Numbered from the stretch's first letter, positions 26,627-35,521 are shown. The stretch is 64,000 nt of DNA from Candidatus Poribacteria bacterium (GCA_022827225.1 JAJDTJ010000128.1:30914-94913), one strand, 5' to 3'. Notes: generated by a model not told the origin, from the sequence alone. Translations and numbers: made by a program.

Positions 26627-27820
26627 TTAGGACTTAGAATTAACCTTCTCAATAGCATACGCAAAAGCTTTCCGATAGACAGGACTTTTCATACGTCCCT
26701 CAATAAACGTTTCAAATGCTCTTATGCCTTTCTCCTTTTCTTCGCGTACACGTTTCGCCTCAAAGTTGAATGCGTATAAATTATGGCAAGCTCGGCGATG
26801 AATATGTTTTTCTCCGTCCCGATGCTCAAGATAGTTTAGGTAAGCAAGCGCGTCTTGTTTATCGCTGATTAACCAATTTTCTTCTTTATCCCAGTCTTTG
26901 ACAGCAAATTCCTCTTCTTCTATTAATTCCAATAAACGATCAGCAAATGCATTACGCTTCTCTTCATATTTGTCAGTATCTTTGTCCCTCTCACGAGAAG
27001 AAAAGCGCGTCCAAGGAAAACCGGGCAATTGCACATTTTTGAAAGCAGCACTGATAATCCAACTTTGTGAATCAACTGTGTCAGCACCACAATAAAAAGC
27101 GAATAGCATTAACAACGCGGATCCCAATGAAAAACAGTGAATGTGAGCATTTGGGAGAAGTTGTCTGACTGTCGAGATGATATTAATCACTGTGCGTTTA
27201 CTACCATTGAGTGCCAGCGGTGCCAAACTCCCTATCCCAACTATCCGAGGTTCCTTTCCCCAAATTTCAATAATACGATCAAGAGACTGCCTGAGGGTCT
27301 CCGGATCATAACCATGAAGTACCGGCATCAACTCGAAGTAATCTGGTAAGTCCGCATCTTTTAGTTTTTCAAACATTTCCTCGGTGTTTGTTACGGTACT
27401 TTCCCAACGATCTTCCATTTCCTCAGGTGTGGAGGTAGGCAGGAACGGATGATCAAGAACGACAGAGACATCTACCTCAAACTCAATTCCCATCTCAAGA
27501 ACATCAAGCGAGGCAATACTAATTTCATCTAGTTTTTGAAAATTAAAGCCGCCGGAATCAAGCATCAATGGACCATCAAAGTGGATGTACTCGCGAAGTG
27601 TACCTTCCATTTCTCTGATTTCTGAAGTAAATCTGCGAGTTCGGTAATTTTCTAACATATCAAAAGCGTTAACCAATACCGCCTGGGTCCCAGTCATTTC
27701 CCATGGAGGATGCCGCAATCCTGCGTGTGGGTAATCACCTATGCGGTAGCCAGCAAACAGATTGGGAGTCTCCAAAGGAACTCTTGAAAAGACGGAGGAG
27801 TATGTTACATCTTGATTCAT
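26627..27820 (-). CDS. tRNA-guanine-transglycosylase-fold protein (DpdA-like)
   Basis: 397 residues from ATG 27820; a TTG at 27823 is in frame. PLMLDSGGFNFQ has the TGT general-base Asp (D88) and SGGF loop; VVLDHP, IVGIGSLAPLALNG and IHCFSLGSALLMLFAFYCGADTVDSQSW follow in TGT order, the last carrying the nucleophile-equivalent Asp (about 249), as in archaeal-type FDSAAYALYA. The C-terminus has HIHRRACHNLYAFNFEA in place of a full CxCxxC zinc site. TGT enzymes swap guanine for 7-deazapurines in tRNA; the DpdA branch does this in DNA. The ATG overlaps the ATPase stop (TGATG). With a DNA-defence-like neighbourhood, a DNA substrate is the better guess; no preQ0 genes are in the window. Confidence 0.8.
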   Translation of the reverse strand: MNQDVTYSSVFSRVPLETPNLFAGYRIGDYPHAGLRHPPWEMTGTQAVLVNAFDMLENYRTRRFTSEIREMEGTLREYIHFDGPLMLDSGGFNFQKLDEISIASLDVLEMGIEFEVDVSVVLDHPFLPTSTPEEMEDRWESTVTNTEEMFEKLKDADLPDYFELMPVLHGYDPETLRQSLDRIIEIWGKEPRIVGIGSLAPLALNGSKRTVINIISTVRQLLPNAHIHCFSLGSALLMLFAFYCGADTVDSQSWIISAAFKNVQLPGFPWTRFSSRERDKDTDKYEEKRNAFADRLLELIEEEEFAVKDWDKEENWLISDKQDALAYLNYLEHRDGEKHIHRRACHNLYAFNFEAKRVREEKEKGIRAFETFIEGRMKSPVYRKAFAYAIEKVNSKS

Positions 27821-28986
27821 CAATCGCCACTTTCCACAATTTGTCTCATCCGATCGCGCATCTTCGGTAAAAAGTGCCCTGGCAAAACAGCAAGTTCAGT
27901 TTTCTCAAGTTCTTCTTTTACAGAAAAGTATTCGTTCTTGACATCATCCGTCGTCAAAGGTTTTAACCCGTTGGGACGGCTACGCTCACTTCGTTTTCCG
28001 TATTCTTTAAGATAAGTTTCATACTTGTTGCGCCCACTGTTTAGGTAATCCGACACATAATTAATTGCAAGTTCAGGGCTATCTATGGGTTGGAGTATAA
28101 CTGGATCACCTAAGCGTCGCTCAATTGCGGGATATTGTGCAAGATCATTCGGCTCTGGAACGGTTGCGGTTACAAAGAAAACAGATTCCTTCAAAATGTC
28201 GAAAAGATGGCGCAAGTCTTGAGCATATTGGGATTGACGAGAACGAGTCAATGTTTCAAAAATTTCCTCAAATTCGTCAAACAATAAGATGATGCCATCA
28301 CATAAGTCGAGTTCCTTTAGCACAACAAGCAATCCATATAAGAAACGCATAGCGAGTGCGGAACTTGAAATATCGGTGGGAAGGGTTCCTTGGTACTTTA
28401 ATAGGTGTTTGTCGGCTGCGGTGAGTTTTTGACCCTTCATCCAACGTATGAAGGCATCTTTCTCGCGTTCTTCCTGATCAGGATAAGAAGTGAGCGTGGG
28501 TTGGGCGATCGCTTTTATCCCCCGCACAAGTTCGGCCGCTGGTTTAACTCCTGATAAAAGTGTTTCAATTGGGGTTTGTTTCGACTGTAGCGTTCTGATT
28601 AAATCACTTAAGAAGAAGCCTGCAAGTCTATCAACGATTTGTCCGTGAATGTTGAAGTAACTATCTTCGGGGGAGTTGACATAGATCGGATAAAGTTTTT
28701 TGATAAGTTTACTCCGTCTCGCTTCATCCGTCAAACGTTCAAAGTACCGCAAGATATTTGTTTTCCCTGCACCGTTTTTGCCATCAATACGCAACCGCTT
28801 CGCATCTGCAGAAAAATTTTGTAGTTGATAGACAAATTCCTTTTTTACAATGTCCTGGTCGGTACAAACATCAAAACCTGTTTCACCACGGCCCGGAAAC
28901 GGATTTCCAAAGAGAAAATGCTTTTCATAAGGATTGAGTTCTTCAGGCTTTGCCTTAAATAGATCAAGGTCTTTTGTAAGTGTCAT
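27820..28986 (-). CDS. AAA ATPase (ORC/Cdc6/BrxD-like)
   Basis: 388 residues. Walker A is RIDGKNGAGKTNILRYFERL; Walker B is IILLFDEFEEIFETL; a sensor-like FFVTATVPEPNDL follows. N-terminal YEKHFLFGNPFPGRGETGFDVCTDQDIV is typical of P-loop proteins of the BREX/ORC type that load or bridge DNA-acting partners. Start chosen at ATG 28986: GGAGGGACCAAA lies just upstream and the ATG overlaps the previous stop (ATGA). Its own stop overlaps the TGT-like start. Middle gene of a five-gene coupled operon; presumably the motor or switch of the system. Confidence 0.85.
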   Translation of the reverse strand: MTLTKDLDLFKAKPEELNPYEKHFLFGNPFPGRGETGFDVCTDQDIVKKEFVYQLQNFSADAKRLRIDGKNGAGKTNILRYFERLTDEARRSKLIKKLYPIYVNSPEDSYFNIHGQIVDRLAGFFLSDLIRTLQSKQTPIETLLSGVKPAAELVRGIKAIAQPTLTSYPDQEEREKDAFIRWMKGQKLTAADKHLLKYQGTLPTDISSSALAMRFLYGLLVVLKELDLCDGIILLFDEFEEIFETLTRSRQSQYAQDLRHLFDILKESVFFVTATVPEPNDLAQYPAIERRLGDPVILQPIDSPELAINYVSDYLNSGRNKYETYLKEYGKRSERSRPNGLKPLTTDDVKNEYFSVKEELEKTELAVLPGHFLPKMRDRMRQIVESGD

Positions 28987-29939
28987 TTTGGTCCCTCCCA
29001 TCGAACGAGTTTAACCAATTTACCATTGATACGCATTCCATCTTCTATATAGCGGTGTTCTATCCACTTTAGTTCTTGTTTCCTATAGCGCGTTTTTTGG
29101 GGTCGTTTTTCACCCAGTAATCTGGTAGAAAGTCGCTCTCTAAGAACCTCATTTCTTGGGCGTATTGAGACAATCTGGAAATTCCCAGAAACTTCCCGCC
29201 GGATCGTCGCAGGCGCAAGTGTGATTTCGCCACGGCATGCCTCAACAAATTGATTCATCTTCATCTCAAACGCCTGGAAGGAAATACTGAGTTTCTGACA
29301 AACGCGATGTGCTAAACGACCAAGATTCGCGTAACCAGACGTTTTATCTTCACAATTATAACTCTCCCAACAAGATGCTTTGAAAGATTCTAATGACGGT
29401 TGCTCCGCATCCCACTCTCCACCCCAATAGAGGATTGCTTTAAAAGGGGACCGATAAGCGTGACCTACAGACACCGCCCATGTTTGAAATGTATCAAAAG
29501 CAACAAAGGTTATGTTATATTTTTCTTTTAAGTTACTACCCAATTCCCTTCGCGCTTCTTTATCCTCGCGCCGTGGAATTTCAATCGTTTGTTCCTGTTT
29601 CAGGCACTTAAGGAAACGTGCGTAAGGCGGATAATTTGCTAAACCTTCATTCATTGGCAACAGATAGTCCCCGGAATTCCAAGCGTGAATAAAATTATCG
29701 TATTTTTCCGTTAAGCATAGCATATTCCGATCTTGATCAGCGCGCGCAATCCATTGCGATGCTTCAAAGATTCGCAAAATGTCCTGAACCCGTCGGTTAA
29801 GGCGTTTTACTGTTCCCTGACTCTCAACAACTTTGTAGAACGCATCCAGCGAGAGTTGATTCTTGTCACGATCAGTCTCACGATGGGTCTCAATCCCATC
29901 GGCGACAGACAATAGTTTGTTCATAGTAATTGGATCCAC
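28983..29939 (-). CDS. Unknown operon protein, possible winged-helix N-terminus
   Basis: 318 residues, family not recognised. Residues ~25-95 (LSLDAFYKVVESQGTVKRL, NRRVQDILRIFEASQWI, then MLCLTEKYDNFIHAW) have the helix-helix-recognition helix-wing rhythm of a winged-helix domain. The C-terminal third is basic (RERLSTRLLGEKRPQKTRYRK). No membrane segment. GTG start at 29939 has GGAGGGA ~7 nt upstream inside the end of the previous gene; an ATG 15 nt in is the alternative. Overlaps the ATPase start by ATGA. Could be the DNA-recognition subunit of the AAA ATPase; inferred from shape and position only. Confidence 0.72.
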   Translation of the reverse strand: MDPITMNKLLSVADGIETHRETDRDKNQLSLDAFYKVVESQGTVKRLNRRVQDILRIFEASQWIARADQDRNMLCLTEKYDNFIHAWNSGDYLLPMNEGLANYPPYARFLKCLKQEQTIEIPRREDKEARRELGSNLKEKYNITFVAFDTFQTWAVSVGHAYRSPFKAILYWGGEWDAEQPSLESFKASCWESYNCEDKTSGYANLGRLAHRVCQKLSISFQAFEMKMNQFVEACRGEITLAPATIRREVSGNFQIVSIRPRNEVLRERLSTRLLGEKRPQKTRYRKQELKWIEHRYIEDGMRINGKLVKLVRWEGPK

Positions 29940-29942
29940 CTA

Positions 29943-31109
29943 TCATCCCTCCTGGATTTCCATTACGTCGTTAGCAAAAAATCCTCCACTTGCTTCTGAG
30001 TAGTAAGCCAGTTCGTAGGTTCGACAAAGCTCTTTGTTTTTAAGGCGAATTGTACTGAAAACCTGTGCCAAATCCCACAATAGATAGTGAACAGGTGTCA
30101 GCACCAGTTTCTCATTGTGAGAGTCGTAATTAACAGAACTAATTTTTGAAGGGATATGATCTGGAACCCCAATATGGAGGCTTCCTTGATTCTCCAAAGT
30201 GGCAAGAGAGGCCATATCTTTATCCCCAGTGATAAGATAGACCCCTTGGTGAAGTCCCCGTTCTCGCTTGAGATTTTTCATACTCTCGATAATCAACCGA
30301 TCAATTTTTGAAATACCATTGAACTGTCCTAAGTGTTCAGGAAGAGTTGTTAGCATTTCTAAAGGTCTCCACTGGCGAATGTGATTCAATTCTCGACTGA
30401 TGACTGAGACTTGTGGACGCATCCCTAACACTTTACAGTTTTTAAGGTCAGTCTTGCTTTTGTTGCTAAACCAGATTTTCTTTAATTCGTGTGCCTGACG
30501 CTGGATTTCGGTCATCACAAAAACAGGAACAACCGTCCAAATCGGAACTTCAGACAAAGTTTTGTGCAAGAAAGAGATAGTTGCCCGGCGCAAAGCACTA
30601 GTATCAACTACAAATGTTAGGTAAACATGTTTTGAAAGTTTCCTCATCACCTCAAGGAATTCCATTTTAATGATTTGCTCTTCCATCAACCAAAATTCTG
30701 GTCGTAGAAGACCTGTCCGGACCATGCTGTCGGCGAGCTGATCACCTATAACTTTTTTCGCTTGCTTCTTGAGTGTATCCGCTTGTCGATTGAGGGCATT
30801 CACTCGCTCCTTTTGTTTTTTGGTTGCATCCGGTTGATTTGCTTTCTCCTGTTCTTTTGATAATTCAAAGAGGAGTTCAATTAACTCAGAAAAACGGCAT
30901 TCTACCTCTTGGTCAGTCGTGGGCAGAAATAGAAAAGGAAGAATTGGGTAGTTTTGTGCAGTTTCCTTGGAGGCATCAATTATGATCTTGCCCAGCTTAA
31001 CATATTCATCCTCAGGAAGATGAGTTCCATCTGTGTACGAAACTTCCCATTCACCCCAGAATCGGTATTCAGTAATGAATTCATCCAATTTGACAGATTT
31101 ACTATCCAT
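29943..31109 (-). CDS. PIN-domain nuclease with N-terminal helical region
   Basis: 388 residues. The first ~170 are helical with a charged coiled-coil segment (~90-125, KANQPDATKKQKERVNALNR). From ~165 a PIN domain follows: FVVDTSALRRATISFL (first Asp), VPVFVMTEIQRQAHELK (Glu), ISKIDRLIIESM (Asp), GVYLITGDKDMASLA (Asp). All four expected acidic positions are present, so a metal-dependent nuclease is likely. Its ATG overlaps the upstream 140-aa gene by 8 nt and its stop is 3 nt from the next start. Probable effector or processing nuclease of the TGT-like operon. Confidence 0.8.
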   Translation of the reverse strand: MDSKSVKLDEFITEYRFWGEWEVSYTDGTHLPEDEYVKLGKIIIDASKETAQNYPILPFLFLPTTDQEVECRFSELIELLFELSKEQEKANQPDATKKQKERVNALNRQADTLKKQAKKVIGDQLADSMVRTGLLRPEFWLMEEQIIKMEFLEVMRKLSKHVYLTFVVDTSALRRATISFLHKTLSEVPIWTVVPVFVMTEIQRQAHELKKIWFSNKSKTDLKNCKVLGMRPQVSVISRELNHIRQWRPLEMLTTLPEHLGQFNGISKIDRLIIESMKNLKRERGLHQGVYLITGDKDMASLATLENQGSLHIGVPDHIPSKISSVNYDSHNEKLVLTPVHYLLWDLAQVFSTIRLKNKELCRTYELAYYSEASGGFFANDVMEIQEG

Positions 31110-31524
31110 CAGAAATTCTCACTTTGTAGTCAGAGTGCGGTTGATGGTTTTGTAGGATTTCTGTTGCCACAGCGGATAAAATTGTATTTGATTTCAACTT
31201 TGGCATAGAAACACGCTCAGCAACCTCGTTATGAATCTGATCTTCGGATCCTTCTGTGTCCATTTGCGACTTTGCTAATTGAGACAGGACCCGATTTTTT
31301 ATTGGATCCGGAAGATAGAAGTCAACCTCCTGTAGATTTGATATAGGCTCATTGGTTTCCGGATCCTTTGAATCCAGTTTTGCAATGGCAACTGATAACT
31401 GATCCAAGTCAATTACAACTTCGTTTAGTACCTGCCATTCCTGAAATTCAAACATAGGTAAATTTGATACAGAATAGGTTTCGATTATCTCCTGTTTTTC
31501 GGAATTAATAACTTCTATTTTCAT
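31102..31524 (-). CDS. Unknown 140-residue protein heading the TGT-like operon
   Basis: No family recognised. The sequence is acidic and soluble, with a strand-rich N-terminus (IEVINSEKQEIIETYSVSNL), VDFYLPDPIKNRVLSQLAKSQ in the middle and a basic-hydrophobic C-terminus. It is the first gene of a five-gene minus-strand operon and overlaps the PIN gene by 8 nt. AAGAGA lies upstream of the ATG. It could be an adaptor, a cap for the PIN nuclease or an antitoxin-like regulator; nothing in the sequence decides. Confidence 0.68.
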   Translation of the reverse strand: MKIEVINSEKQEIIETYSVSNLPMFEFQEWQVLNEVVIDLDQLSVAIAKLDSKDPETNEPISNLQEVDFYLPDPIKNRVLSQLAKSQMDTEGSEDQIHNEVAERVSMPKLKSNTILSAVATEILQNHQPHSDYKVRISDG

Positions 31525-31636
31525 GAAGATCTCTTTTCAGTCAATTTGTTCGCATACCCCGTTATATCGCTTTTGGACATCGGATTGCAAAGGATAATTA
31601 TTTCAACGTTTTTGCAAGTTCTTTAAAGTTTATCAC

Positions 31637-31664
31637 AAAATTGCTTCAGAAAGCAAGCAATTTT
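31637..31664. repeat. Inverted repeat between divergent operons
   Basis: AAAATTGCTT (31637-31646) and AAGCAATTTT (31655-31664), perfect 10-bp arms with an 8-bp spacer, between the TGT-like operon and the methyltransferase gene. Could be an operator shared by both or a weak AT-rich terminator. Confidence 0.5.
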
Positions 31665-31705
31665 TTGCAAAGTGAATCTGTTTTAATCTTCCACAAAAAA
31701 TTGCG

Positions 31706-31734
31706 TTGACACCAACTTGTTTCCGTAGTATAAT
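31706..31734 (+). promoter_or_regulatory. Perfect sigma-70 consensus promoter of the methyltransferase gene
   Basis: TTGACA (31706-31711), 17 bp, TATAAT (31729-31734): no mismatch. Transcription would start about 31741, ten bases before the AAGGAGGA ribosome site (31750-31757) that serves the ATG at 31764. This rules out any start upstream of 31741. Confidence 0.88.
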
Positions 31735-31763
31735 CATCTATAACCAAATAAGGAGGACACGTA

Positions 31764-34711
31764 ATGGCGAGAAAGAAACGCACCACGAAACAAAAAGAAG
31801 TCCAAGACTACCGACACGACACTGCGACCCGAAAAAACAACCCACCCGCAGGCATCGCCGCACAAGGGAAAATCAAAGAAACACCGAAACAGGAATACGC
31901 ATACAACCCACACCTACCCCCGTTCTCCGATTCGACCCAAACGGAGACGCGGATAAACTCCCCGAACTGCTCCAAAAAGCGCAGCGGCAAGCACTCACCG
32001 CCGAGGAAGCGAAAACCATCGCCGATGCCCTCCGACACTACGACGGACCGTGGCTCGAATGGGCAAGCAAACAGGAGGCGAAATCCTTCACCATCGATCC
32101 GGTTGCATTGCATATCCACGAACGCGTCAGTGCCAAAGCCATCTTGAAAGTCGCAGAACGTCAAAACGTCCAACGCGAACTCTTCGCCGACCCACAGCAG
32201 GATTACAGCAAAGCAGTCGATTTTTACCAGCATGACGTAGATTGGGCAAACCGCCTCATCCTCGGCGACAGCCTCACCGTGATGAGTTCCTTCGCACATC
32301 GAGAAGACCTCGCTGGTAAAGTGCAAATGATCTACATCGACCCACCCTACGGCATCAAGTTCGCCTCCAACTTCCAACCCACCGTCTTTCAGCGCGATGT
32401 AAAAGACAGAGCACAAGATTTGACCCGCGAACAGGAACAAATCAAAGCCTACCGCGATACATGGACACTCGGTGTGCATACCTACCTCGCCTACCTCCGC
32501 GACCGACTGATTGTGGCAAAAGATTTGTTGATGGACAGTGGGAGTATTTTTGTGCAGATAAGTGATGAGAATGTGCATCGTGTGCGGTCTATTATGGATG
32601 AGGTTTTTGGAGTTGAAAATTGTGTTAGCTTAATTACCTACAGAACTACCACAGGTATGAGCCAAAAAAGTGCTCCAGTTAGAGTGAACGATTATCTGAT
32701 TTGGTACGCAAAAAATAAGGAAACAATAAAATTCAGACGATTATTCATGGAATCAGAAATAGATATAAAAAATTTTAACAGACTTGAAGAAATTAACGGC
32801 GAACACCGGACAATGACTGAATTTGAACGCTTGAAACCCGGAAATATAGATCGAAATTTACGTGCATTTCAGACCGCACCAGTTCATTCAAAGGGCGAGG
32901 GGGATAAAACAGCACGTGAATTTGAAGGGAAAAAGTGGACAATTCCAGCTGGTAGTTGGCGTTATTCGCTGGATGGATTTCAACGCTTAGGTAAAGTTGG
33001 AAGAATTAGTCAGGAAAAAACAGTCATCCGAGCGATAAGGTATTTTGATGATTTTCCTTTGCAAGAGTTAACATCTAACTGGACAGATACAGGTCCCGAA
33101 TTATCTAAATCCTACGTTGTTCAAACCAATATCAGACCTATCCAACGTTGCCTACTCATGACTACAGATCCTGGAGACCTTGTTCTTGATCCGACTTGTG
33201 GGGCTGGCACTACTGCCTACGTTGCAGAACAGTGGGGTAGACGGTGGATTACGATTGATACGAGTCGTGTCTCGATTGCTTTGGCGCGGCAACGTCTCTT
33301 GACCGCATCCTATGACTATTGCCAACTCAAGGACAAGGAAAATGGTGTTATGGGTGGATTTGTGAATAAAACCGTACCACACATTACGCTCAGAAGTATT
33401 GCACAGAACACCGCGCTTGATCCTATTTTTGAAAAGCATGAGCCAATTCTCACGGGGAAGTTGGAAGCCTTGAACAGCGTATTAGCAGATATTACGCCAG
33501 AAATCCGAACGAAACTCCATGCCAAACTTGCAGATAAGGAGAGACGCGAAGGGAAAAGATCTATCACGGATGCTGATAAACGACGTTGGCAGCTGCCAAA
33601 GACGGCATGGCAGGAGTGGGAAGTGCCGTTTGATACCGATCCCGCCTGGCCCCAAGCACTACAAGATGCATTAATTGACTACCGTAAAGCGTGGCGCGCA
33701 AAGATGGACGAAGTAAACGACTGCATCGCCAAGTCCTCTGAAGGTGAGGAATTAGTTGACCAACCAGAGATAGACAGAAAACGGATCCGAGTCAGCGGTC
33801 CCTTCACCGTTGAGGCAGTGCAACCCCCCGAAGAGTCCCTTGATGCGGAGTCCCCTATCGGTGGCGAACCCGACGAACCTCTGGACACATACCGGGCCGA
33901 AACAGACGGACACGACGCTATCAACGCCGAAGCATATCTAGACCAGATGATCCGCCTACTCCGAAATGACGGCGTACGGTTTCCCAACAACCAAACCCTA
34001 AAATTCACCACACTCGACTCACTTGAAGGGGATATCCTCCACGCCGAGGGAAGTTGGGAAGATGACGATACAGAACGCCTCGTCGCAGTCGTATTTGGTC
34101 CACAACACGGACCCGTGACAACACTGCAAGTCGAAGAGTGCCTACCCATTGCATCGCGTCGGGGTTACGATGAATTGGTTTTTGCAGGCTTCAGTTTTGA
34201 CGGTGCAGCACAAGCCATCATCCAAGAAGACCCGAATCCGAGAGTCCGTATTCACATGGCGCACATCAACCCAGATGTCGCAATGGGAGACCTACTCAAG
34301 GAGACACCCTCTACGCACTTGTTCACCGTATTCGGAATGCCACGCACGGAACTTAAAGAGACAGATAACGGAGAATACTACATTAAAATGGAGGGTGTAG
34401 ACATCTACAACCCCGTAGATAACACTGTAAATTCCGCAGGTGCAGACCAAGTCGCGGCATGGTTCGTCGATTCTGATTATGATGGTCGCACCTTCTGCAT
34501 CACGCAAGCCTTCTTTCCCGATAAATCCGCATGGAACAAAATCGCCCGCGCCCTCAAAGGTGTCATCGACGAGGACCAATTCGAGAAATTCAGCGGCACA
34601 GAATCCTTCCCGTTTCCTGCTGGCGAACACGCCTGCGTCGCCGTCAAAGTCATCGACCCCCGCGGTAACGAAGTCATGCGCGTGCACACTCTAAGAAATC
34701 AGCAGTATTAA
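31764..34711 (+). CDS. Site-specific DNA (adenine) methyltransferase of a type III-like system, frameshifted
   Basis: About 982 residues if the frame is restored. ATG 31764 (AAGGAGGA upstream) opens MARKKRTTKQKEVQDYRHD...EYAYNPHLPP, then runs out of frame; the continuation VLRFDPNGDADKLPELL lies in another frame after the C5 run at 31917-31921, as if one C had been lost. The rest is a beta-class N-MTase: motif IV IYIDPPYGIKF (about 192), motif I DPTCGAGTTA (about 475), with a variable target-recognition stretch between. Restored, it should methylate the site cut by the helicase-nuclease at 39090. As written, the product would be truncated unless ribosomes shift. A sequencing error, phase variation or a dead gene are all possible. 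Confidence 0.85.
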
Positions 34712-34770
34712 AAGCAGTAGGCACACGCCGTGGGTTTCCCGTAACTGTTATCCACATCCAAACAAGGTAG

Positions 34771-34790
34771 GTGCGGTTTCCCAACCGCAC
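34771..34790. repeat. GTGCGGTT palindrome, copy 2
   Basis: GTGCGGTT-TCCC-AACCGCAC preceded by GTAG, 60 bp after the methyltransferase stop; differs from the copy at 26025 by one loop base. Confidence 0.65.
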
Positions 34791-34843
34791 CGGTACTACC
34801 CCGAATATCTTTCTTGCTCATCAGGACAATATATGCAAAGAAT

Positions 34844-34872
34844 TTGACATGTTTTTTAGATTATGATATACT
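34844..34872 (+). promoter_or_regulatory. Promoter of the 159-aa membrane protein gene
   Basis: TTGACA (34844-34849), 17 bp, TATACT (34867-34872). The -10 box lies inside the first unit of a tandem 20-bp repeat, so a repeat-binding protein would block it. Confidence 0.75.
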
Positions 34873-34920
34873 TAAAGCAATTACGATATACTTAAATCAA
34901 TTAAAATGTACTTAAATCAA
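34861..34920. repeat. Three tandem 20-bp repeats (iteron/operator-like)
   Basis: Three consecutive 20-mers at 34861, 34881 and 34901: TTATGATATACTTAAAGCAA, TTACGATATACTTAAATCAA and TTAAAATGTACTTAAATCAA. The period is exactly two helical turns, with a constant TACTTAAA core. They overlap the -10 box and transcription start of the gene at 34979. Confidence 0.8.
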
Positions 34921-34978
34921 AGAAGGGACATCCAGAACGCGCCAAATTATCTATCTTAACCTTCAAGCAGGAAATACG

Positions 34979-35458
34979 ATGGACGAAGAACACCAAAACT
35001 CACCTGATGGATCAGACTCTGACGAGTATGAATTATACTATAAGGAGGAAGAAGAACTCTCCAAGCGCGAGTTGTCAAATATTGAGAATTTTGACAAAGC
35101 AATTCTCTCGTTATCAAGTGCTGGTTTGGGATTATCTTTGGTTTTCATAAAAAACGTGGTTAAACTGGCAGAAGCCAACTATGTATGGATACTACACTTT
35201 TCTTGGCTGCTGTTTGTTTTAGCGATTACATCCACTCTACTTTCATACCTTTCTGCTCAAAACGCGTTGGATACGCAGCGTGAATTCAATGAAAAGTACT
35301 ATTTGGAGGGGGACGAGGAGGCAGGACAGCAGATATCCTTCACCTCACGGCTGACGCGTTTTTTGAGTTATGTTTCTGTCGTTACCTATATTCTTGCCGT
35401 TTCTAGCACGGCCCTATTCATTTGGTTCAATCAGGAAAATATCCCTTCCAGTGGATAA
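34979..35458 (+). CDS. Small membrane protein with acidic cytoplasmic N-terminus
   Basis: 159 residues, family not recognised. Residues 1-35 are strongly acidic (DEYELYYKEEEELSKRE). Three hydrophobic segments follow: ILSLSSAGLGLSLVFI (~45-62), VWILHFSWLLFVLAITSTLL (~70-95) and LSYVSVVTYILAVSSTALFI (~128-150). The layout recalls SLATT-like membrane effectors of defence loci, but this is a resemblance only. ATG at 34979 with AGCAGGAAA upstream. Its promoter is overlaid by the 20-bp repeats, so expression is probably tightly controlled. It sits between the methyltransferase and restriction genes. Confidence 0.72.
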   Translation: MDEEHQNSPDGSDSDEYELYYKEEEELSKRELSNIENFDKAILSLSSAGLGLSLVFIKNVVKLAEANYVWILHFSWLLFVLAITSTLLSYLSAQNALDTQREFNEKYYLEGDEEAGQQISFTSRLTRFLSYVSVVTYILAVSSTALFIWFNQENIPSSG

Positions 35459-35521
35459 CTGTCCGGACAGTGCAGTGAGTTTTGCTTACTATAGTGGATC
35501 CCATAATTAATGAGACATTCG

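Noticed and set aside
31706..31763. Upstream start for the methyltransferase gene at 31706
   Set aside because: That codon lies inside the -35 box of a perfect promoter, and the peptide it would give before the C5 tract has no family resemblance, while the frame from 31764 does.
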